Shown: positions 1 to 14,508, counted from the stretch's first letter. The stretch: DNA of 64,000 nucleotides from Arctopsyche grandis (GCF_051622035.1 NC_135366.1:10260001-10324000); one strand, 5' to 3'. Numbers and translations are program-made. The notes: a model not told the origin generated them from the sequence alone.

Positions 1-1516
1 TATTTTTTCTTTCGGTTTAAAACTAACGAAAACGGACATACATAGATTTACCACAGCGAATTGGATCAATGGAGAGCAATAATTCAGATGCATTTTCTGC
101 TAACCATACCATTTTCAGAGGATTACAGATAACATGTTCAAATTTGTCTTTATCGCAAGAATTCATTGAATTTATAATTTAAAAAAAATGTCATTCATTC
201 AATCATCGAGATTCTTTATGAAAAAAACTAACTTAATTTACATCATTAGCCTGCCGAAGTGTGTATATATTATCATTAAATTATGTATTATATGAATTTT
301 AAGCTTTCAGGAATATTAGAAAACAAATTAAAAAAAATTAATCTAATATGGCTTATGTAACAAATATTCAGTCACTATATAAGCTTAAAATTATAGTTAC
401 AATATGCATTAAAAAATATATGTAACGGCTTCCAAGGCTCCTAACTATAAAAAAAAATCATCTTGGGGTTGATAATTTAAATCCAAGAAATTCTAATTTG
501 TTAATAGTCAGTACAAGTGAGCATAATAAACACCGAATGTGTATTTATCTTCCCACATTTGTGACATTCATAGTACTATCTCACTTGGCAGTTTTTATTC
601 GAGCGATAGAAACTAACCAAACGAAGTTTATGTACGTTGATGAAGGTGTAGCTTAACTGCAAGCGGAATTATGGAATCAAATAATAATATAATAAATGCG
701 ATTCAATAACTTTTATTTATATAAAAAAATGCGATATATACACGCATGTAAAGTCAGGAAAAATTATATCCAAATGAAACAGATGCAGACAATGATTTAA
801 AGATCATTTACATACTTAAAAAAAATTGCAGGAATGACAAAATAATATTTCGAATACAAATTACTCAAAATAAATTAGCGCAAAATATTTCAAATTGAAA
901 GTCAAAAGAAATAAATTCGTTATTAATCTGTTATGCCTAAATGTAAGATACAATATTTAATTTCATTACACTTCAATGGTAAATGAATTACGAATATCAC
1001 GAGATTGGCGATCGCTACTTAAATTTAAAACATCTTTGATATACAAAGGTAGCAATTTTCAATTTCTACTTTAAGATTTTTTTTAATGCTTTTAATATTT
1101 TTATGCATTCAATGAATTTTCAAATAAAGAAAATCGTGTAGGTTTGGGCTAATTAAAAACAAAAGATGAATAAATAATATAAAATACATAAATTTTTAAA
1201 ATTTGAACATGTTTCTAAAAAAAAAAACTTTAGTCACCACCTGATAATTTGCAGACACACATGACATATAAATGAAATCTTCTAGGATACAATATGTACA
1301 TACATGACATAAGGAAAATTACATTTAATAATAAATATAAGGTTTTCATTGAAAGATCTGAGAACGTATCTAATATTATAGAAACTTGGCAAATAATGAA
1401 AAATAAATATACACAATATGTGCGAATTACGATTCATATTCGAAAATTTGAAAAATAATACTTAGATTATGTGATTTTATAATGTGCCAACAATTATTAT
1501 TGTGCGCGGTCAGTAT

Positions 1517-1554
1517 CCATTCAATGTACGTTGAAGTTCGTATACATTGAATGG
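1517..1554. repeat. Perfect 12-bp inverted repeat (hairpin)
   Basis: The arm CCATTCAATGTA at 1517-1528 is the exact reverse complement of 1543-1554, with a 14-nt loop. It could be a structured element in a long fs(1)h 3' UTR or a relic of a small transposon. Nothing around it decides between these. Confidence 0.6.
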
Positions 1555-4500
1555 TCCCAGACGGCACATGTAATATAGAACTATAATGATAAAATTTAAG
1601 ACGGCTAAACTATGTATTTACATTTCCATACAAATATATATATAAAAAATAATAATAATTAGTGGCACTTATGGAAACAGTAGGCTCTGTGTGTGGCATT
1701 CATCATCAATAAATAATAAAAAAAAAATATGTATTACAAGAATTTAATCCTTAATGGACAATATTATATAAACAATTAAAATAAATAAATAAAATATATT
1801 AATTTTGTAGACATCCAAAATGATGTAATTTTTAGATTGGTCGTAATTGTAAAAAAATCTAAGATTAAGCTACACAGTCTCAGATAATGATTTTTAACAA
1901 GAAATTTCTTTCAATAGTTCTTATGACAATATATTTGTTATACCAAAGTGCAAACAATGTGTGAAGGAAGGAGGCCAGCTTTCAACAAAAGTATATATTT
2001 AAAACAGCAACAAAAAAATACATTTTTCCGAGATAAAAATGAAAATATTGCTTTTATGGCAGAAAGTCTAGCCACACAAACCTTTTCTGCCTTGCCATGT
2101 ATCGTAAGTTTTAAAAACTATACATGTCTCACTCCGGTGACTAAATGTTTAGCTCACATAGACGTTGAAGTTCAATTTAAAAATAAAGGTAGTATTGAAA
2201 AAGCTCGCGGTTGATTTATTGTTATCCATACAGCATTATTATACTTTAATTTGATTTGTTAATTTTCGTAAAAGTGATATGTAAAATAGTACTAAATACA
2301 CTGTTATTTGCATTTAGAACTGAAGTAACTGTGACCGTCCTTACACAATTGTTTGCATTGCATACAACAAAAACAAAACTGCAATGAGATTCATGTATAT
2401 CCTTGGGCCATGTTTTCCTAATACGGAAACAATAAATTTTTTGTCATTTTACCACGAGCTGAGCCATTTGTACTTATTTGTACAATGTTAGTTTGTCAGT
2501 CTGTCTTACATACCTCATAATTAAAGATGACATTAATGTGAAAAATCAGGAGCTTTCTCCACAGTAACAATAAAAGCAGTGCTTCTAAATACTAGCATCC
2601 AAGTAGAGATCTGGTATTTTCTAAACGCAATCAGTCATATTTGATGTACAATTTTCAAAATAGCAACATGAATGAGCAAGTCGACAAGAGAGAACATGAT
2701 ATAGTCGAAACAATGAATGCAAGGTGAAAAGGTTTTTTTGGCTGCATATACGAGTTTTTTTTTTTTTTTTTACTTTAAGAATGAACACATTCTTTCGTTG
2801 CAAAGAACCAATGATGAAAAACAATGAATATATATTTTTAAGTATATACTATTTGTTCCTGAATTGATGTAATAAATACGTATATATATACCATATTACA
2901 ACCGTGTCGATACATATTTGCGCACCGAACAATGTTAGTATTATCCAGCCAATTTCCATATACGCTTCAAAATGTGTGACATAATTTTAATCCGTTTCAT
3001 AAATATATATATAACGATCTTTTAAAAAGCTGGCTCCTACTTCAAAAACCAATCTGCACCTGTTGCAATTTCGCTACAAATTTTGTTTCCAGTACACTCG
3101 ATTGGAGACAAATTACATCAATAAAACTTGCTGAAAAACAATTTCAATAAATAGAGAAAAAGAACTTGATTAATTTATTCTTATTAGAAATATTGCTTTA
3201 CGTCCCATAAAAGGCTAGTAAAATAAAATTCAACCCTCTTATGAGCAAAATTTTCCCCGAATTTTATTTTTACATGTGTGAAATGCTTTAGCACAAAATG
3301 AGTATTGCACACCTAAATTATAGCGTTTATACTCATACATCAGAAAATTAATTTTCAACTCAGTTATATTAAATGTGTACCTAACTGACGTTCTTACAGT
3401 GGTTTTTCATAAATACAACGAGAAGACAAGCTAACATATTCACTAAATGAAAAACAAACAAAATTAGACAAAGAGGCTTGACCATGCTTCGACAGTATGC
3501 TATCTTTGCCAAGTGAAAATGCACTGACGTAATTTACACACCAATTAAAATTATTTAGCACAATTGTCACATTTAAATTGGAAGTGGGAGAGGGGAGGGG
3601 AAAATAATCAAATTCCCATATGGAAGCGTAAACGGTAAATCTGCTATGAGCAAGATGAAAAAGAGCAAACAGATAAGAACCAGACAGAAAAATATTTTAG
3701 GACGAAATTTATGCCCGCTCTTTTACGTACACATATATAAAATATAATAAAATAGCTGCCTTCCAAAATCATTTTTTACATGAAAGCTAATAAAATCAAG
3801 TTATTTTTGATGGAATACAAACTTGAATGGTTCCGTTCCAATTGCACATGCACATACAGAACGCTTATAACAATTACTAAACGGCGAATCGACGATTTTA
3901 CACTTTTACATATTTAAATATGTAAAAGTTTCTTGCTCATAGCGAATTCACTCATAAACACCATCGGATTAAATTTCATTTTGAGCCAAAGAACAAACAA
4001 CCAACACATACACAAAGCAAGACACAACATACTTGGTAGAAATGGATAAAAGTGTGAATAATCCTATCCTATCGATAGAATAAATGTTTGGAAGAAAAAC
4101 CGCAACACGGAATAGTTGAAAATGGGCATTTTAATATACGTAAATTAGATTAATATATTAGTAAATGCAGAAGTTGATACAATAATTGATCATTCACAGC
4201 AATAACAGAATGAAATACAAAAACAAAAACTTTTACGGGAATTCACTAGAAAAATATCTCAGTACTAAATATAAAACGAAATATTCACTGAATAAAATAT
4301 GACTAGAAAAATCTGATTGAGATATGTGATTTGATAAACGCAATGAAGTGAGCAGCGTCTCAATAATGCGGTGTCAAAATCGCAGAACCGAAGACAACAC
4401 TCAAAGAACACACACGAAAAAGACAAATCACCCCTTTGTTTAGAGCGTTTTTCTTTTCAGAGCGATGTCATTCATCGGTCCATTGATTCAACATCATATC

Positions 4501-5163
4501 ATTGAGACTTTCTGTACATCATTAGAAGAAATATTACACAGACGATGAATTATAGTTATAAATAGGAATTAAAATCGGAAAAGCAATGTTGAAATCAAAG
4601 TTAGTAAATAATCACTGGGAACCCTAATTATGTACAATAAAATACTAATGTCATAAAACCTCTTAAGGTCTTACATTACTCGACAGTATGAACTGGGCAT
4701 TGATTTGTGTAACGCAAAATACGCATACATTTTATAAAAATTTGTAACCTATTATTATTATATAGATCCGATACTATATAAGTGTATTATATAATATCTG
4801 CGTATATATTGTAATAATTTAATAGAAACGTTAAAAAGTCTACACGTGTGTACGTCTGCATGTGCACGTGTTCAGTTTTTTGCATCTCATCAAAGGAACT
4901 CACGAATCGTAACTGAAAGAGTCGCTCTCGTTTTTTTTAAAAAAATAAGTTTTAGTGAATTAAAACATGTTAGACAATTATGTTATAAAAAACGACAAAG
5001 AAAACATCCCCGGTCAGTATAATTTTATATCAACATTATAAAAGGCCATAATTTCATCGAGCACACGTACAATATATACCAAAATTTCAAATTTAAAAAT
5101 TACCTACATTTTTACAACTACATGTGTGTAATTAACTTATATTAATATAAATAATGATAGATG

Positions 5164-5185
5164 TATATATATATATATATATATA
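5164..5185. repeat. (TA)n microsatellite
   Basis: Uninterrupted TA dinucleotides lie within the presumed fs(1)h 3' UTR. Confidence 0.9.
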
Positions 5186-5401
5186 CATATATAAATATGT
5201 ATATGTTTAAACGTCACCAAAATGACCATCACTAAAATAACAAGCACAACGGACACGTAAGGTATATACATATTGGGGTTTTTGCACAATTCAACTTGTG
5301 TGCAGGGCATTCGTAAAATATCACTTGTTCTTTCAATTAAATAGTTTTTTAAGAAATTAATGTTTTTTTTACTTAAACGTAATACTGTAAATTGGAAAAT
5401 G

Positions 5402-5408
<7 letters not shown>

Positions 5409-5443
<35 letters not shown>

Positions 5444-5450
5444 ATATATA
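5409..5450. repeat. (TA)n(TG)n(TA)n microsatellite
   Basis: Compound dinucleotide repeat about 130 bp beyond the fs(1)h stop codon on the transcript side. Confidence 0.9.
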
Positions 5451-5582
5451 AAAAAAAATTGTTTCATCAACAAACTTTTGAAAATTTTATATGTGCAATC
5501 GTTTCGACAGATATTTGAATCTATTGTAAGATTAAATACCGATTAATAGCAAGTTACATTGAATGTTTGTCGATGTCATGGT

Positions 5583-8500
5583 CTAACCTGCTTCACTATC
5601 ACTTGTATCTGAAGATGATGTATCACTAGTAGATGAAGAATTCGAAGAATCTGATGAACTAGAACTTGACGATAGTCTACCAGAAGCGGCTACAGGCTCT
5701 TTTGTTCCGTCTGAAAAAATAATTCGGCCGTTAAAAAATCGACCAATCTAAAATGCATAAGAATTTCACTCTTTATAGATTATATGTTTGCAAACTTATA
5801 CAGTAAAAAAAAAAAAATGCTTTCACAGATATGTCTAATTCTTAATTCGCATTTACAACACTCAATATATGAAGTAATAAAATAATAACGAGCGGGATAT
5901 AACACTAGGAAGCAGAATGGGTGCTGTAAGGGTAATCGAGGGGCTATAAGCAGACGTAGCCAAAGGCGAAAATGAGAAACGGGGTGGATTACATCCAACG
6001 GACTAATACAACAAACTTTTGCACATAACAAAGCCATGTGCTGTAAAAAAAAAAAAAGCCCCCACTAGTAAAGAATCAAATCCTTCACTGACCACATTAT
6101 AGTTATAAATATTGAAATGTTTTATGAAACACCTGAAAATAATCGTTTTTCCATTGAAAAACAATTGCAAAATCGTTATCACACATATACTACCACACAA
6201 AAGGAAAAACGCTTCAAAAATAATGATTAGCATACATGGGTACTATTTTGTGGAAGATATAAGGGAATTGGATTGTGAAATTAATCAACACGGGTTTGCA
6301 CAGTTAGTTGTGCACAAGTAAAAAAAATCACAACACATTTTCTAGACATATGTACTTCACAAAGGCACTGAGTGATAAAATTACAATAGATGTTAGATGT
6401 ATATATAGACATATTAATCGATCAATCGGATTATAGAAATTAATTTATATCTGTGCACCCTATTTAATTTTACCTTTCTTGGGTTGTTGTTTTTTACTAG
6501 TCCCAAGTTGCACATCGACGTCTTGCAGTCGTTTCTCAAGTTCTTGCTTTTTTTCTGCCATCTGTTCATCTTTGGACTTTCCAGAAACCCGTTTATCTGT
6601 CAAAAAAAAATTTATGTTTTCCTTATAACCTGGAGGTACAGAATGCTATCAAATTTCATGATGATGAATCAAATTTACCACTATATTTTTCAAACAGTTG
6701 TAACTAAAAACTGTAATAATCTAATTTTTCAATAAATCTACATTGAAATTACAATAACAATTTACTTAAATTTAAAAAATTACTAATTTGCTTTATCTTA
6801 AAAAAAAATATTTTTCCACATAATCTTTATATAATGAAAGCATTCAGAGGAATTGATGCATTTTAGCATACGACTACGTCTAGACATTTTGAATTAAGTA
6901 TTCATGATAGCATTCAACCCAAGTTTTTGTTTAATAGTTTGAAGTGAACTGATGATATTGTTATTAATAAATACATAAACATCTGCAACCACCATATGTA
7001 AAGGAGGCTGTAACCAAAAACTCTACCACAACATAAAATAACAAACACTAGATGTTAACAGAGAGATAGATGAATATAGATAGAACAACACATCACTATT
7101 GAAAAGCAACTGAAAGTGAAAAAAGGTTAAACTTATAGCCCCCAATAAACATTGAAGTTTTAGTCCCAACATTGCTAGCATCCCATAAAACCTTACTGCT
7201 TTTTTTTCGATATGTTATATACTTGACAAAATAGGAAAAATTATACAAAAAAAGAACAGGAAAAGTATACAGAGCTGCACAAATGTACAACTCTACAGAA
7301 AACACAGTAATCGAGTAAGGAAAAGGAATCAACCAAGAACAAGAATCGAAACAAATTGAATACTCACGGGTTTTCTTTCGAAGGCAAGACGCTACATAAT
7401 TTTCTAATTCACGGAGAGTAGACGCTTTCAAAGTTTCGAAATCAATTTCTATTTCATCTGGATTAGAATCTCGTAAGGACGGTTCCCTGGATTGAATTAT
7501 ATGAACAACCTTGCCGAGTTTATCGCCTGTGATTTAAAACCAACAAAACAACGAATTAGCCACCGTCGAAGCGCAAAACGCAAAATATTCAACAAAATAG
7601 TGCAAACGAGAAACGAACCCGGCAGTTTATTGATATCGAGAGACAGCTGTCTCTTTTCATCGTACGACATGGGTTTGGCGGTGTCCTCTTCCTCGGAATC
7701 GGGCTGATGCACTTGCGTTGGCTGTTTCTTTTTGGGTTGGGGCACGGTCGTCGCCCCCCGACTTGCGGGGCCCATCGGAGCACCCGAACCCTTAGTGCCA
7801 CCACGCTTGCTGGTCGCATTTCCAGCAGTTGCAACACCTTTAGCGGTACGCGCCGTTATTCCACCACCACCTAAATCGAAACAACACAATTTACATACAC
7901 ATAAACTTTCCCTCGTACAGATGGAAGATATCCCGCCAGTCAAATTTCATTTAACATTCAAATAATAATTCCAAAACCTAAAAAAATAAAACGGCGAACG
8001 GGGTACGATTGTCGAATTATTTTATTTAACTTTTTAGCGAGTCTGTATACTAGTCCCATAGATGCTACATAACACAGCTTCACTATTATAACGTTTCACC
8101 TTTGTCTTTGGCGTGTACATCATCCACACACACACAAAAGTAAAATATATAAACATTTTTAAACTGTCTATGGCACATTTGGTAAGTCGACAATACTTTT
8201 TATTTATGACTAATATTTAGACAAAACAAAAAAAAAAAAGAACAAATTATAATTGGACTCTAGACAATTAATCATAAGACAAACCTTTAATCTTGTTATT
8301 TTTTGTGCTTGGTGTTTGAGCATTTAAGTGTTTCATATCACTGGCCAATTTGAGATCACCGCTTCCGAGTGCCACTGGAGCTAGGGACGAACCTATACCG
8401 GGAGACAGACACAATAATTTGGCATAAAACGAAACGACTCTATTCTATTCTTGTTTGTAATGAAGTAACCAAGTGCGGAGCGATGCCGCTATAGCCACAC

Positions 8501-11500
8501 AATAAAGCAAATGACTGTCTGCAAAGTTATTATACATGAATGAAAATTAAACTGACGTGCTTTGAGTATTTGAATGAATTCGCATCTAATGCAATGCTAC
8601 ATTCTAAAGCTGCATCATGTATCGTCTATGAGACCAGATACAAAAAAAAAACTCTATCGTGACCCATGGGGTGACCTAATGCCGAACTCATGGTCATGAA
8701 AAGGCGACATAAGTACTAATTAAGCACTTACATTATTGGATATAGACTGAGTGTAAAGGAATTGACCTTTTTTTCACTTCAAAGTTCTGTAATAATGCAG
8801 TAATTAATGCACTCAGTAATAAACAGACCACTATGCTCATCACAGTTTCACAGTGTAGCATTTTAAGTCTAAACTTACTTGGAAAATTTAACATCCAAAA
8901 TATTTCAAATTATCTTACCTATAGTATCATTTATGGAATTACTCTTTCCTTGATAGCCGGCGACAGAATTAGCCTTTCCGCCACTTCCAGCGTTAGCGGA
9001 AGGTTTTTTCTTATCTTTCACTTTTTTCTTTGATTTCTTTTTCTGTCCGGATTCCGCCACTAACATTCTCATCTTTTCTTGCATAGCCGACAGCTAAAAT
9101 CCGCACCAATCATTAAAATCAAACATCCTAATATACAAAAACACAATCATCCGATCAAGAAGATTAAAGCACCTCTTTCTGTAACACTTTCAATTTGTTA
9201 CTTCTTTCCTCTTCGGAATCGTCAGATTCGGATTCAGTATCTGATCCGGACTCGGAACTCGATGCCGAGCTTGGTTTATCCATTCCGATCGAGCCCGAAT
9301 GTGTCGGCTCGTCGGGAATTTTCGCATATCTGTAAGATTGGCATAAGTGTTAAAATTAAAAATCAAAATTACACACACGCCGATTTCTATTGTTGTATCA
9401 CACTAACCTCATTTCAAATACGTCTTGGAGCTTTCTCGCCATGGCTACAACGTCATGTTCGGGAGGATTGTATTTATAGCAGTTTGTGAAGATGAGACGC
9501 ACATCGATTGCAAACTCTGCGGCACTGTGATATGCACGCGTGTCCATTTTATGTTTAACTGTTCCTAAGTCCATTGGTTTCTTAATTATTTCAAAATAGT
9601 CATGTAAACCTAGTAAATCTGCATCAACCGGTTTGTAAAAGGGCCATGCATATCCCTGAAAAACAAAACAAGGTTGTAAAACAGTAAACAAACAATGGAG
9701 TAAAAAAGCAAACATTAAATTTCAAATAAATCATGACTAAAGTTTACATTGAAATGTTTCGTTTGCTTAAATAATTACAAAAATCACATTTATATATATC
9801 CTTAAATAATGGTTCAAAATACAAAAGATCTTTATTTCTTTAAATTTGTCATAAATGTAAAAACTTATTTTATAAAATGTTAAAAAATATATTACTTACA
9901 GCAAAATCTAATATTTGCACAAGACGGAAATTAGCAAAGGAAGTATTTTTGGAATAAATACACGATTCGAGATTATATAAGAAGTGGTTTTGATCACAAA
10001 TAATAAAATTATATATCTTTTGACAAACAATTAGGTACAATATTATACCAATAACTATGCCATGTTATTTTATCTAAAAATTTAGACAGATATGTTGTGT
10101 GATTTTTGTAAATGCTTTCATAAAGTTTGTAATTTTAATATATTGAAACTTTTTTTAAAAAAGTTTAGTATAAATATACACTTTAATATAAAATTGATAA
10201 AGACAACATAAATAAAACAAATGATTGAAAAAATAACAAAATACGTTTTTATTTACTTAATGTTACATTTTAAATAAAGATATTAACATATTTATTGATT
10301 AATAAGTTCATATTGAAATATGATGCTTGATGGATATTTTAGGGTGCCAAGAGCTGTCTTGAGTTACATATGAAAAAAATTAAAAAAAATTTGGGCACAT
10401 TAACTGAAACTCCTAACCATTTTTATCTGGAAATGTGACATAAAATTGCTAAACATTTGGACAACGGTACCATAGTCGAGATATCCGCGTATTATTTGTT
10501 TTGAAACTAAGGTCATAGTTTAAATACATATTACATTTGTTTATTTTACATTATTTCAAAGTATTAAAGATTTATTAATTCCCATTGAAATGTAAGCAAA
10601 AATGTCAGAAAATCATGTTATTTTGAAAAATGTGTTTCGAAAGGGATGGTCAGTAATATGAATGTACTTGAAAATATTAAAAATATGGTTCCTTACAGAA
10701 TGCTTCTTAGAGAAGAGTTCCTTCAAAATTTCATTGCAAGATTTGAGGGATTCGGTTAATTTTTCTTTAGATGACTTCTGGCCGTGGTGATGGTGATGTT
10801 GGGCAGTTGGAACCGTACTTGTAGATGTACCGGCAGTACCACCTGCACTTAATAAAGGCGAAAGTGTTCCACCACCAGCAGCGATAAATCCCTCCTCTGT
10901 CACACGCGTTGGCTGAAAGCAATAAAATTCATTATCAAAATACCATTTTTTTAAACACGAAACGAAGATAATCAGTCAGACTCAGTTATGCAGAAATAAC
11001 TGATCTAACAACTCAAAGAATCAATGGAAATAATGTATTTTTAAAAAAATGTGAAGCACTGGAAAGTTAAATAAATGCCTTTCTTAGGTTCCACCACGTG
11101 AATTCAAATAATAACGTATGGAAAACAACAAATTTCACAAAGCATTTGATATGTATAATAATTATTATGTGGAAAATTTTAGTATGTAACTTAACGCTTG
11201 ATACAACAAAGTTCAGATGTAAATATTAATGTACTTCTTAGCTACAAGGTTAATTAAAATATAATCAAAACTTCATGTTATAGCATAAATGATAGAAAAA
11301 TTATTTTACATTAGAAATAAAACCAACAATCGTATTACCTTTTTGATTTGACGTCCACTTTCTCTACGCGTTGAAATTTTAGCTGATTTTGGAGCAGTCG
11401 AAGTGAGACTCGGAGTGTGATAATCATTACCACTACTACCGGTGCCATCAAATGAGCTTCCCATAGGTGTTGTAGTATCAGCCTTTCTTTTCACACCTTT

Positions 11501-14286
11501 TTTCACCTAAATTTAAAAAAAAAATAAACATATATAATGCATTCATTTCCTTTTGGTCCTTTGAGATTTACATAAATTTTACAAAATATATTTAAAAAAT
11601 AAACTTAAATATAGAATTATAAAGGGAAATTAAGAAACTAGAGACATTAAAACAAAAATATATAAATTATATTATCAAGTTTAATACCTTTACAGGCTGC
11701 GTTTGTGGTAATTGTACTGTGGTAATAGTCGGTGTACTCTGATGAGTGGCCGGCTGCGTCACATGAAATCCAGTAGGTTGTGATGCCACCTGAATATAAG
11801 AAATTTGTTAAAGTAAGTAGTGATTAAATTAAGCACTTTTTCAATTTCGAATAAACAGCTAAGAAGCCATCAAAGGAAAGAAAAAAGACCTGTTGTGGTA
11901 GTCCAGTATGGGTTACACTAGCACCACTTGTGGAACTAGGTTGTGAAAACTGCGTGGTTACAGTAGTGGTGGTATTAGTGGAGCCGACGGGTGATGGAGA
12001 TGGTACAACGGTGGGCGTAGGTGGTACAGAAGGCCGCGACGCACGAGGTACGGGTGCACCGGGTGTTACCGTCACACCTACAGGACCAACTGGTCCAATT
12101 GACCGCTTTTTATTTGCGGCAGCTGCTGCGGTTCCACCTTTCCCACCACCTTTTCCCGGCATTTCAATTTCTCTCTCCTCTTTCTCCATTTGCGCGACCT
12201 GAAAAATCGTTTATATGACAATAAATTCACATGAATCTGATAAATGTCTCGACTAGAAAATAAATCTAATAGAGAAATACATGTTGCAGATAAACTGTTG
12301 TATTTACAGAAAAAATAATTACCTTGGCCAAAAATAATTTTTCTAAAGTTTGTGCCATAACAACAACGTCCTCGCCAGCTTTATTATATACATAGCAGTT
12401 AGAAAACATTGTGTTAAAATCTTGAATACACTCTGCTGAAGTGTAGTAATAATTTTGTTCTAATCGTTTCTTAATCGTCCCTAGATCCATTGGTTGTTTG
12501 ATTATTTTGTGGTAGTCCTAAAAAACAAGAAATAATCATGACAAATTTCTAGTACTGTAAATAGAAATTTTTGAAGAATTTTAATGAATATATGAAATAA
12601 TTGCTATAACATATAGATTTAACTTACTGGTAGGTTAAGTTTTTTAGCATCAACGGGTTGTTGGAAAGGCCAAGCAAACTGATGTTTCCATACTACCTTC
12701 ATGACGTTCTTTTGCAAGTACTGAGAAAAATAAGAAATAATTCAATATTTTAAATTTTCAAATATTAAATTGTAGTCCATTCGTTGATTTTAATTTGTAA
12801 AATTTTAAATTCAATATATTTCTACGAATTTTTAAATCATTAAAATACATATACATTATACTCTTGATTACCTAGTTACAGATTATTCGTGCTTGAAATT
12901 AATTAAATTTTCTTTAATTTCGTTATTTTTGAATGAAAATACGAGCCTGTTGCAATATAAAATAAATGCAAGAAGTATGTAGATTTGGAGCATTGGTAGC
13001 TAAGTAGGATTTTTTGTTGATACATATATTCATTCAATAACTTTTTTTTTACATTAAATTATAATCTCTTCAAACATGCATTTATTTTAAATCTATACAA
13101 ATAAGAGTAAGAAAATTGTACTCATTACAAAACAACAACTAACTTTAATTGAGATTCGAAAATGGGTTATCCACATTATAACTCACCCCAAAATATGGGA
13201 TGGGTGCTGAAACTGTTCAAGATATAGTAAAATAAAAAAAAAGTTAGAGGCATTCACGTGAGATTATAGAATAAAAGAGTATGAAAATGTCATCATATGA
13301 AGATTTAGCAATAACAACATGGAATTCAGCGAACAGCAATACAAGGAGAACATCGCAGTGGTTGTGTTGAATCCACTAATAAATTCTGCATCAGTTTTTA
13401 ATAATATTTGCAATTAGAAAATTTACAACCCGATCAAAACTATAATGCAGTGTTTGCCAAAGAAAACGCTTGCTATGTCAAAATAAAAGTCCACTTCCAG
13501 ATACAAATCATATAAAGAACGTGTTACAGTCATTGAATTGAATCTTTTCGTAATTGAAAAAGCGAAAAAACCAAGATCAATTAAGGGGACTGAAACAAAG
13601 TCTTCCTGTTGATTATTATAACCAACAAAAAGGAGCACGGATGGATAAAGAGATCTTCGAAAATTAGTTCAAGACCAAATGAGTTTCTTAAGTGAGATAT
13701 TTTTTAAAAAGTAAAGGGTTTCCACAGAAAGCAGGATTGTTAATAGATAATGCTCTTTCTCATCCGAATCAAACTATATTAAAAACAAACGACCCCAATA
13801 GCAATGGTTCGATCATGGAGAAAGATTCTTCATAACGTGGAGATAGATTTATCAAATTTTGAAGAAATCAAGGCAAGTGATATATCTGAAAATGTTGATC
13901 GGGAAAACAAGTAGTGGTTTGATCGCGGTTTAAATGATCCAAGTTTTCACTGCATGGGTGATGCGGATATTAGAAACAATATCAAAAATTGATAGTTTAG
14001 ATTATCCAATACCGTACTCCCCAGTAAAGTAAACTTGCCGTACGAAAACCGTTTTATTCTTTAGTTAATATCGATATTTTAAACTTACCACAAGCTGGTT
14101 AGTTACTCTGCCTTGTCTGTGTGGTGTAGAATTAGGAGTGCCATTCACAGCCTCTACTCCAGGCTAAAATAAAGAAAACATAAACCGAATCAGACAGTGA
14201 TCACAATGTGACGAAAAAAAATACAGATGATATAAAAGTGTACGAACCGTGCTTGTGGTAGCAAGTGGATCCACTGCCTGCTGCAT
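5583..14286 (-). CDS. fs(1)h: Fs(1)h / BRD2-3-4 BET bromodomain protein, short isoform, 16 coding exons
   Basis: BET chromatin reader that binds acetylated histones and supports transcription; trithorax-group gene in Drosophila. Coding exons on the minus strand, right to left: 14286-14248, 14163-14089, 12720-12628, 12517-12323, 12198-11890, 11789-11688, 11506-11339, 10912-10697, 9655-9408, 9329-9173, 9093-8919, 8392-8285, 7870-7619, 7526-7368, 6596-6474, 5710-5583. They sum to 2547 nt, or 848 residues, all junctions GT-AG and in frame. Bromodomain 1 is about residues 39-134, with WPF at 55-57 and acetyl-lysine-binding Asn114. A basic KKGVKRK motif starts at 272. Bromodomain 2 is about 375-485, with WPF at 403-405 and Asn462. 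A Ser/Glu/Asp-rich segment and a Lys-rich segment follow. The ET domain is about 694-769, and a Ser-rich tail ends in SDSEAG. An in-frame TAG 21 nt before the ATG supports the start. The tail matches the fly short isoform; no P-TEFb-binding long C terminus is seen. Confidence 0.95.
13417..13990 (+). pseudogene. Degraded Tigger/pogo (jerky-like) DDE transposase relic
   Basis: The plus strand, antisense to fs(1)h and inside its intron between exons 12628-12720 and 14089-14163, encodes broken pieces of a DDE_1-type transposase. Pieces in order, with frameshifts and stops between them: [11 protein letters not shown] near 13417, LPKKTLAMS near 13454, [12 protein letters not shown] near 13560, [15 protein letters not shown] near 13620, [17 protein letters not shown] near 13718, and a C-terminal piece with HCMGDADI ending near 13990. 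The IDNALSHP piece holds the second catalytic Asp in this family. The segment that should carry the first Asp, just after the YNA piece, is deleted. Terminal repeats were not found. This is a dead insertion, recognised by protein similarity only. Confidence 0.75.
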
Positions 14287-14308
14287 AGTGTTAGAATCTG
14301 TGATCTAC
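14248..14308 (-). other. fs(1)h: fs(1)h exon with start codon and short 5' UTR
   Basis: Acceptor TTTGGCAG lies just right of 14308. The exon opens with GTAG, whose TAG is in frame with the ATG at 14286. It codes for the first 13 residues, then meets a GTTCGT donor left of 14248. Confidence 0.8.
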
Positions 14309-14508
14309 CTGCCAAACACACACTAACATTTTATCGTTATATTGTAGATTTTTAAATTTAACAGAACGATTCATGTAAAGCGAAAAGAAAAAAAAAACAC
14401 TATGCTATTACGTCCACATATACGAGAATCCGACACTCGACTGCTTGTAGTGCATTTTCAGATGCAATCGAAATTCTACACAAAAATATGACGGACACAC
14501 ACACATAC

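Larger units (their letters stand above)
1..5582 (-). other. fs(1)h 3' UTR and downstream AT-rich region
   Basis: No coding region is supported here. The fs(1)h stop codon lies just to the right, so the right-hand part should be its 3' UTR on the minus strand. Reading by eye, the nearest canonical AATAAA on the minus strand is about 3263-3268, which would give a 3' UTR of roughly 2.3 kb. Other AATAAA and ATTAAA matches lie further left, so the end is uncertain. The stretch also holds TA and TG microsatellites, a 28-bp palindrome at 3902-3929 and a perfect 12-bp stem hairpin at 1517-1554. Short ORFs are scattered and look random. Confidence 0.5.
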
